Assembly: GCA_000226015.1 (NCBI GenBank)
Contig: JH157001.1
Span: 24,148 to 88,147, forward strand
Direction of reading: 5' to 3'
Source: Mnemiopsis leidyi
Lineage: Eukaryota > Ctenophora > Tentaculata > Lobata > Bolinopsidae
DNA: 64,000 nucleotides
Made by a program: the position numbers and the translations under genes. The notes beneath the pieces were generated by a model. It had not been told where the DNA came from and made no database searches. It saw only the letters and a list, made by a program, of their open reading frames with translations. Below, one piece after another: positions 58,079-64,000 of the stretch; positions within the stretch are counted from its first letter, which is position 1, and every line of letters starts with the position of its first letter.

Positions 58079-60351
58079 ATGGCCCACAAGGATGACGTCA
58101 CCCTTGATATCGAAGCAGATCAGAGCTTCGTTAGGAGCAGGCAGAGGCACATAAATGCGATCGAGGCTCAGTCCCGTAGCGAACCATCCAGTCCCAAATC
58201 CCAGAGTGTCTTCAAGAGGTTGAAGATCAAGAAAAGTAGGTCCCCAGCTACTTCTCCGTACCGTAGCAGACAGATAACCTTTACTCCGTCCTCTAAGTTC
58301 CAGAAAGACAGTTCGGATGAAGACAGGGCTGAACAAAAACCTCTGCCGAGGAAAAATAACAAAAACAAAGTCAGGGCAAGATGGAGGAAAGTAATGCGGA
58401 ATGGCTCATCCAGAAACTCTGGGAACCGCAGCAACAGCTATCGTTACACTGACCGGACACACGAGCTTGTCGGACTATTGTTACTGGCGTCCGCTGAAAA
58501 AGCTAAAATTAGTACAAAAGAGGGTCGTGATAGAACACAGGAGTCTTCCCAAACTCCCAATATCGTGATCAGTACAGCTGATAGCACGAGTCAGAACGAA
58601 AAAAGTCCAATCAGCAACGACATGTTTGATTTTGATGATCAGATCAGTCTTGAGAAGGTAAGCCTCAAGAATGAGACTGCTGGAAGTGATGCTCTAACTC
58701 TGAAGTCTGAGAACCTCTTCTCAGCGATAGTAAAGCCACCTCTACTTGAACAAACAGAATCTGAACAGATGCAAAACGAAGTTGTTTCTACTGAAGCTGT
58801 TGATTTACTGGATAGCATTCGACAAAGCAAAGATGTTGCCGATGTATTCACCCAAACTTCTCAAGCGACAGAGGAGCTAAAACATGATGAATTCCAAATG
58901 AGGTCGGACCAAGCTTCTAAAGCTTTTGTCGACAAATTAACCTTGGAAACTGGAATTCAGACTGAATCCATCGTGGAAGAACCAATTCCAGTAGAAAAAC
59001 CTAACGAATGTACACAAACGGCAACCTTGGATTTTGGGATCCAAACAGAAAGTGTATCCGGTATAGAGGTATCAACACAAGCAATAAGTGTGTCCAAGAT
59101 TCAGATTTCCACCCAAGCTGGATCTCCGAAACTTAGAAGGCTTGAAGTTGCATCGCAATCAGATTGTTCTCAAGCAGCTGTTTCTAGTACCCTCACACAA
59201 ACTGATAAACATGAAGCTAAAACGAAAGACAGTGCAACAGAAACAATCGAGATAGCCTCTTCTACTGTAAACACATTAGTTGCCGAGACGCAGACTAATA
59301 ACCAAGTTGAAGTACATCGACAGACGTCAAACTGTTCCACCATGACCAACGGAGAGAATATCACACCTGCAAATTGTGTGAGTGTTGGACTTGATCCGAT
59401 ACATGAATTCCTGGTAAACGGTGACTCAAAGAAGGTTAGAATGGGTGATGACAAAGAACAAGCTGATTCAGCCACCATCAAGGTGACTGGTGGTTCTATA
59501 CAAGAGATTAAAGGTCAGACTGAAGAGGAAAAGCCTAGTGAGAAAGATTTAGCGATAGCTGTTGGCGAAGAGGATAAGATCGAAAACAAAAAACCTGATT
59601 CGAAAGGTCCTGTTGAGATCAACAACGTGATGGAATCAAAACAAAACGGTTTAGAGGTTGCGAAAGAGGAAGTTTGTGCGAATAACTCGTCGAATGAGAC
59701 AGCAGAGACGAAACAGAATGGCTCGGAGGTTTCAATTACAGATGATGATGTAAGTATATGCTGCGCGTCATCCCTGAAAAATTCCCTTTCGGTCCGTTCA
59801 TTCAGAAATCAGAACAAAGTGTTTTAGTTTCCTCACAATCATATCATTTAATAGCCGTTTCCAAATCAGCTAAATTTTGGGATTGTTTGTTAATCAGTCT
59901 TTTAACTCATGAATTTACCCTTGATGATGCCAGCAGACATAAGGAGAACAGAATTATGGACTTTCGTTGACTTGCTGGCATGACTGGTTTAAACAAGCCA
60001 ACATGGTCATTTAATATTTTCGCGCATTCCTTTGTTTATTGAAAATATTTTTGTTGAGAAGCCTTACTTAGCAATATAAGCAGGAGTGTATGAAGAATAC
60101 CTTACAGTTTGAAGGAAACAGTCTTAATAATTAAACAAGAAGTATAACTTCAAACTTCTGCAGCGCAACCCGTGTGTTTGCAGGAAAGCAAAGAAAATAT
60201 TTTGTTAGTTATGCTAGGTGTCACTTATGTAAGCGTGGAATTGTAAATATTTGCTATTTTGTAAGTTAGTTTCTCTGCTTATAACTGTGCTCTATTTCTG
60301 GTAATTTTTGCTTTATTTCAGAGATCTGAAAAAAGGAAGAGCGTCTTCCAG
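58079..60351 (+). CDS. Large disordered protein with repeated TQT/IQT (LC8-binding type) motifs
   Basis: Exon 58079-59749 (557 codons, donor GTAAGT) plus a 30-base exon 60322-60351 (RSEKRKSVFQ, donor GTGAGT); further exons lie downstream. An in-frame TGA 18 bases before ATG 58079 fixes the start. The N-terminus is basic, with FKRLKIKKSRSPATSPYRSR, KPLPRKNNKNKVRARWRK and a short hydrophobic LVGLLLLASAEKA. The rest is Ser/Thr/Glu-rich and disordered. TQT occurs at residues 258, 312, 373 and 404, GIQTES at 292 and 320, and STQA at 332 and 344. TQT is the anchor of the dynein light chain LC8 (DYNLL) ligand motif, and several in a row are typical of LC8 hub scaffolds such as ASCIZ or Nup159. The binding role is inferred. 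No overall family was recognised. Confidence 0.8.
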
Positions 60352-62364
60352 GTGAGTGAAAAGTCAGTTTTTATCTTAATTATGACATAAGAATGAACAT
60401 TAAGAAAATATAACGATTTAGATAAATGTAAAATTTATAAATATAAAAAATCAAAAAGTGTCCCTGACCAAATCATGGTTCAACGCGGCTTTTCCTCCTC
60501 AATTGCGATTTAAAATTATGATGACAAGATGCGTTGTCTAAGCATTCGGCGAAGAGAAAAATTTGCTGTAGTGTTGGCTCGGGATAAATGATGAAACAGC
60601 TGTGTCAAGAACCGAGCAACCGTTAGACTTTTGTCGTTATCCTCAGGTTATCACGAAAGTTCTGTTTTAAGTTTCTAGAATCTAGTCCACTGAATGCTCA
60701 ACTTTGTTTTATTTTTTCTCACGGCTGTGCAGAAGAGTTAAAGGAATAATGTCATAGATAATATGGATCATAAATAATGCATGCAATATCGAAGTTTCAT
60801 TCCATTTTATGTGTGGAGTGTTTTAGGCAATAGGGGTTCCGAAAAAGTTTCATTTATCGCATCACATGCTCGCAATCAATAAATTGAGTTGGTTATTATT
60901 GCTTGCTTGCGAACTTAAACTATTTGCCTTCGACAATCAGATTCTCTCGCTCCTTTTTGCTTAACTGTTGTCCTGTGTTAGATTTTCAGCGTTTTCATAA
61001 CCAAAAATTCAAGATTCACATAAACCTAACTACACCACAAGGCCCAAAATGCTCCACTCATGTAAAAAGTTTCATATCAGTATTCTTGCTGCAAGGTTAT
61101 ACTACTGCTAGTTAAAGACACCTTATATAATTTTCGCGATATCAGAGGTCAGGCTAGAGCGACAATATTCCCCGTATACTGACTGATCAACAAAATTCAA
61201 TCTCAAAATTAAAACTCGACCTGCTCGCATACCCACAATAATCATCTTCTATAGACAAAGCTCGTTACTGTTTTCGCCACGACCTCACGTCCCCGCCACA
61301 CAAAGCACAGTAACCTGTCAATATGTGTGGTTAGATGTGGAAACAATGCAAGCGAGATCAGAGGAGCGCGTGTGGCTATTAAGCTATTAAGCTATTAGTT
61401 TCACAACTATCCATGGGGGCCACATATTGTGAGACCCCCTGTATATAACAGTCATTATGTTCGTATTATGCTGAGAACCCTCAGTGTCACGCAAACCACG
61501 TCTAGTTGCAGCTTTGTGTTTGGTCGTGTTGTAGTTCCAGGTTTCTGACTTACTGTGTTCGGTTCCAGTTTTGTGTTAACTTTTCTTCCTCATGGTCTCT
61601 GGTTTTCAGTTTAACACTGGGACAGTTACGTTATTATTTGAGATGTAAATCTATCTTATTGTTGAAGTGATCTAAACTTCAAGAGTTCAAGATATTATGA
61701 TTCAAAACTTTAATAAAAAGTAAGAAAGGTTTTACAAAGGCAGAGGCTATTTACAACGACATATGTCTATCTAAATACCCCTGGAGATGATTGTTTTCGA
61801 AGGGGTCGGGAAGATGTGATGATTTCATTGGAAATTTATGGGAATCGGTGGATACCCGGCTAGAAAAAAACGCGGCGTTTTTCAAAAAACGCCGGCGTTA
61901 ACGCCGGCGTTTTTATCAAAAACGCCGCGCTTTTGCCGAGTTAAACACGGCGTTTTTCAAAAAACGCGCGGTATTTTTCAAGAAACACGATGTTTCTGCA
62001 ACTTCAATAAACGCGCGCGGAGAATTCGTGCGTGTTATTCTCGATATTTACTGTAACAATTTGCAAACTTAAGTTACTAATACGTTATTGGTTTGGTTAA
62101 TTTTTTGTTGTAAATGATTGGTTCCCTGGCGGCTTCCAAGGCGGCTGCCTGGTTTTGTGGCGCTCGTTCTGCCTTGCAATTCAGCGGTTGTATGTGCGAT
62201 CAGTACGCTCGGGGAAAGCCTCCATTGTAAAATCGGTGACAAGATGATCTTTGTTTGCCTCCTTTGTATTTCTACTGTTTTACCGAAGGGATTTTTAATC
62301 GAACCGGTAAAAGTTCAGTTCCATGTGTATTTTGGTATTAAAACATTACGTTGACGTCTAAATC
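60352..62364. other. Region downstream of the TQT protein
   Basis: No further exon of the TQT protein could be placed. The palindromic GC-rich cluster at 61870-62015 is listed separately. The rest is AT-rich without recognised content. Confidence 0.4.
61870..62015. repeat. Cluster of GC-rich palindromes
   Basis: Contains a perfect 30-base palindrome centred at 61899/61900, with arms AAAAACGCCGGCGTT. It is followed by GGCGTTTTTCAAAAAACGC-type hairpins and CGCGCGCGG. At least four overlapping inverted repeats share the GGCGTTTTT theme. It could be the remains of a small foldback transposon. Confidence 0.7.
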
Positions 62365-62556
62365 ATGAATACGTGTTCTAGATTGACAACATTATGCTTA
62401 ATTGTTATGCTTTGTCCTACAAACTCACGAGCAATATTATATGATATTCTTCCGCAAGGCAATACTACCGATTTTGTGGGGTATCATTATGACAGTTACC
62501 TAACGCATTTTACAAGCCCAAACGAAGCTCTAAGTTTCGTTGCCGCATTTTTCCAG
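62365..62556 (+). CDS. Probable first exon of a secreted or membrane protein
   Basis: ATG followed by a clear signal peptide (MNTCSRLTTLCLIVMLCPTN SRA), then ILYDILPQGNTTDFVGYHYD, SYLTHFTSPNEALSFVAAFF and Gln, with a CAG/GTACTT donor in phase 0 after 64 codons. The frame stays open past the donor to 62643, but that part loses coding character. No downstream exon or family was identified. The NTT sequon suggests glycosylation. Confidence 0.5.
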
Positions 62557-64000
62557 GTACTTAAGAGACTTCTTATTGTAAGGGAGCCACGGTCCGCACT
62601 CGTTAGCTCCGTCCTTCCAATTTGTAGGAGTTCGTTCTCGTAAAACTGTTAAAGGGAGAATTCCTACAAGTTTTTGTAGTCCAGATTGAACGGAAAGGTT
62701 TGGATTTAAATCACAACAAAGTACTTCGAGGTTTCAAGGGTTGTGAACTTTTTGGCATCTTTTTTCCCCTGCTCCAACCTTTTTTTTTGGAGTCTTATGA
62801 GTCAATTTAACAACTACTCTTTTGGCTTCCACTGTCTAATGACAATTTTGGCGTCGCAGTCTAGCGCTATAATAGTCGCGCTAATACTATAACCAAGCCG
62901 TATTTTGAATTAAAGATTTGCTTCCCGACAATTTGTTTGCTGAAAGACTGAAACCTTCTACAGTAATTTATCTTGCCTGCATGAGAGTTAGCATATTGTT
63001 AGGAATGTCATCAGCACCTGACACCCCGGTCCTTGACTGCTTGAGGGAGAAAATAACAATACTTGCGGAGGTAACTTGATGGCTTCTCTTGTTTATGTGT
63101 GAATCTTGTAACCTCCGTTCTGAAAATATTGGTGTAAGCGATGTACGTGTCTTGGTCATCGTCTTTCTTCTCAATTTAATTATATTTTCACATAAATAAT
63201 GTGGTGATGCATGAGTACAATTTATATACTCTTATCATATATTATATTTGGCTATGATTGACCTAGCATTTACATATTCATTTGAGTCACAATTTCAGAT
63301 TCCGGCGTAACTTGAAATTAACATTTGCTGCTTTTTCATATTCCGGATATTTTATCCCTTAAGAACACCCTGGGTCAAACAGCCATTACCATGTCGATTA
63401 CATGTCGTCCAAAATCACATCCGGCTTACAACTTGTCTCGTGAGATGTTCTCTAGAACACTCACTGTAAAATCTCTTTGAGTCCTCGGAGAACGATACCG
63501 GATACTTCAGTCTGAATTAGAAGCTTCTAATATTGGAGATTATTTAAAGTCTCAGTGTGCCAACACAAACGTGCTGAAAGTATGGCGGCAGTGTTACCTC
63601 ACTACTTGGACAATGTCAGCGAGCTTCATGCAAACACCGAGATATTGACAGCAAGAGTCTGAGTAACATCGCAGCTTGGTGAGAAATTTGTTGGGTGTTG
63701 TTTGGTATGTTCCTGGTCCTGGCAAACATTTCTCCGTATATTGATGATTAATTTGTCCTCGTGGTAGACCGGTATTTTCCCGCAGAATTCCTCAGAATCT
63801 CTTTATTCAATCACCTTGATTTGTTTTAAAGTTCTGAATTCGTATGTCGTCAATTTTTTAGCCGTGCGAGTAAGTTGTTCAAATGAAAAGACATTTTCGG
63901 AATCATCTTGTCAGTATTATTTCTTGTTAGGAATTTTGGGATTAGCTACAAAAAGTTTCGCATTAGGCATGATAATGCTATAATATTATAATGACTCACT
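62557..64000. other. Right end of window
   Basis: No confident gene. A short ATG frame at 63582-63662 (MAAVLPHYLDNVSELHANTE, then ILTARV and TGA) has a good start context and could be a first coding exon with a weak GTCTGA donor, or a small uORF. Confidence 0.35.

Noticed and set aside
58168-58434. Minus-strand frames opposite the TQT protein
   Set aside because: Shadows of the long plus-strand coding exon, which has a fixed start and a strong donor.
1-64000. tRNA, rRNA, CRISPR, retroviral, LTR or Polinton-type sequences
   Set aside because: None was recognised on either strand by eye. Only a LINE fragment and small inverted-repeat elements were found.

Overview
The window is a eukaryotic, animal-type genome segment: AT-rich intergenic DNA, many short GT-AG exons, minisatellites, small terminal-inverted-repeat elements and a degraded LINE. 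No prokaryotic operon, CRISPR array, rRNA or tRNA was seen. A papain-family protease carrying a C-terminal ShK domain, an F-type-lectin-like receptor and an RBM24/RBM38-type gene fit a marine invertebrate. A cnidarian is my best guess, inferred from families only.

Layout. 1-11.6 kb holds a dipeptidyl-peptidase-IV-family (S9B) type II membrane protein. Thirteen shared exons (718-7118) end in a splice phase that fits two different 3' cassettes. One is an uninterrupted exon (7305-8337) encoding a hydrolase domain with an intact Ser-Asp-His triad. The other is a seven-exon set (8882-11253) encoding the same region with the nucleophile Ser replaced by Lys and the Asp and His motifs gone. 11.6-15 kb is intergenic and carries a 436-bp inverted-repeat element. 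15.06-16.32 kb is a single-exon secreted cathepsin-L-like protease fused to ShK. 18.4-24.4 kb is an RBM24/RBM38-like gene behind an E-box-rich promoter. 26.8-27.3 kb is the 3' end of an unrecognised minus-strand gene. 29.5-32.0 kb is a secreted or membrane-bound two-domain F-type-lectin-like protein.

34.5-53.1 kb contains scattered exons of one or two lysine-rich, low-complexity genes. Their last two exons occur twice on either side of a 10-N assembly gap. This looks like two unmerged haplotype contigs, one of which carries a 1,070-bp transposon insertion with an 8-bp target duplication. 58.1-60.4 kb encodes a large disordered protein with repeated TQT/IQT motifs typical of LC8 dynein-light-chain ligands. 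The last 3.6 kb holds one probable signal-peptide exon and otherwise little.

Recurrent theme: minisatellites sit on gene boundaries. One abuts a splice acceptor, one repeats a donor junction, one repeats an acceptor, one repeats the stop-codon end of a CDS, and one lies just 3' of a stop codon. The most interesting candidate biology is the active-versus-dead 3' cassette arrangement of the DPP gene. All exon models were built by eye from reading frame and splice-site logic, without transcripts.
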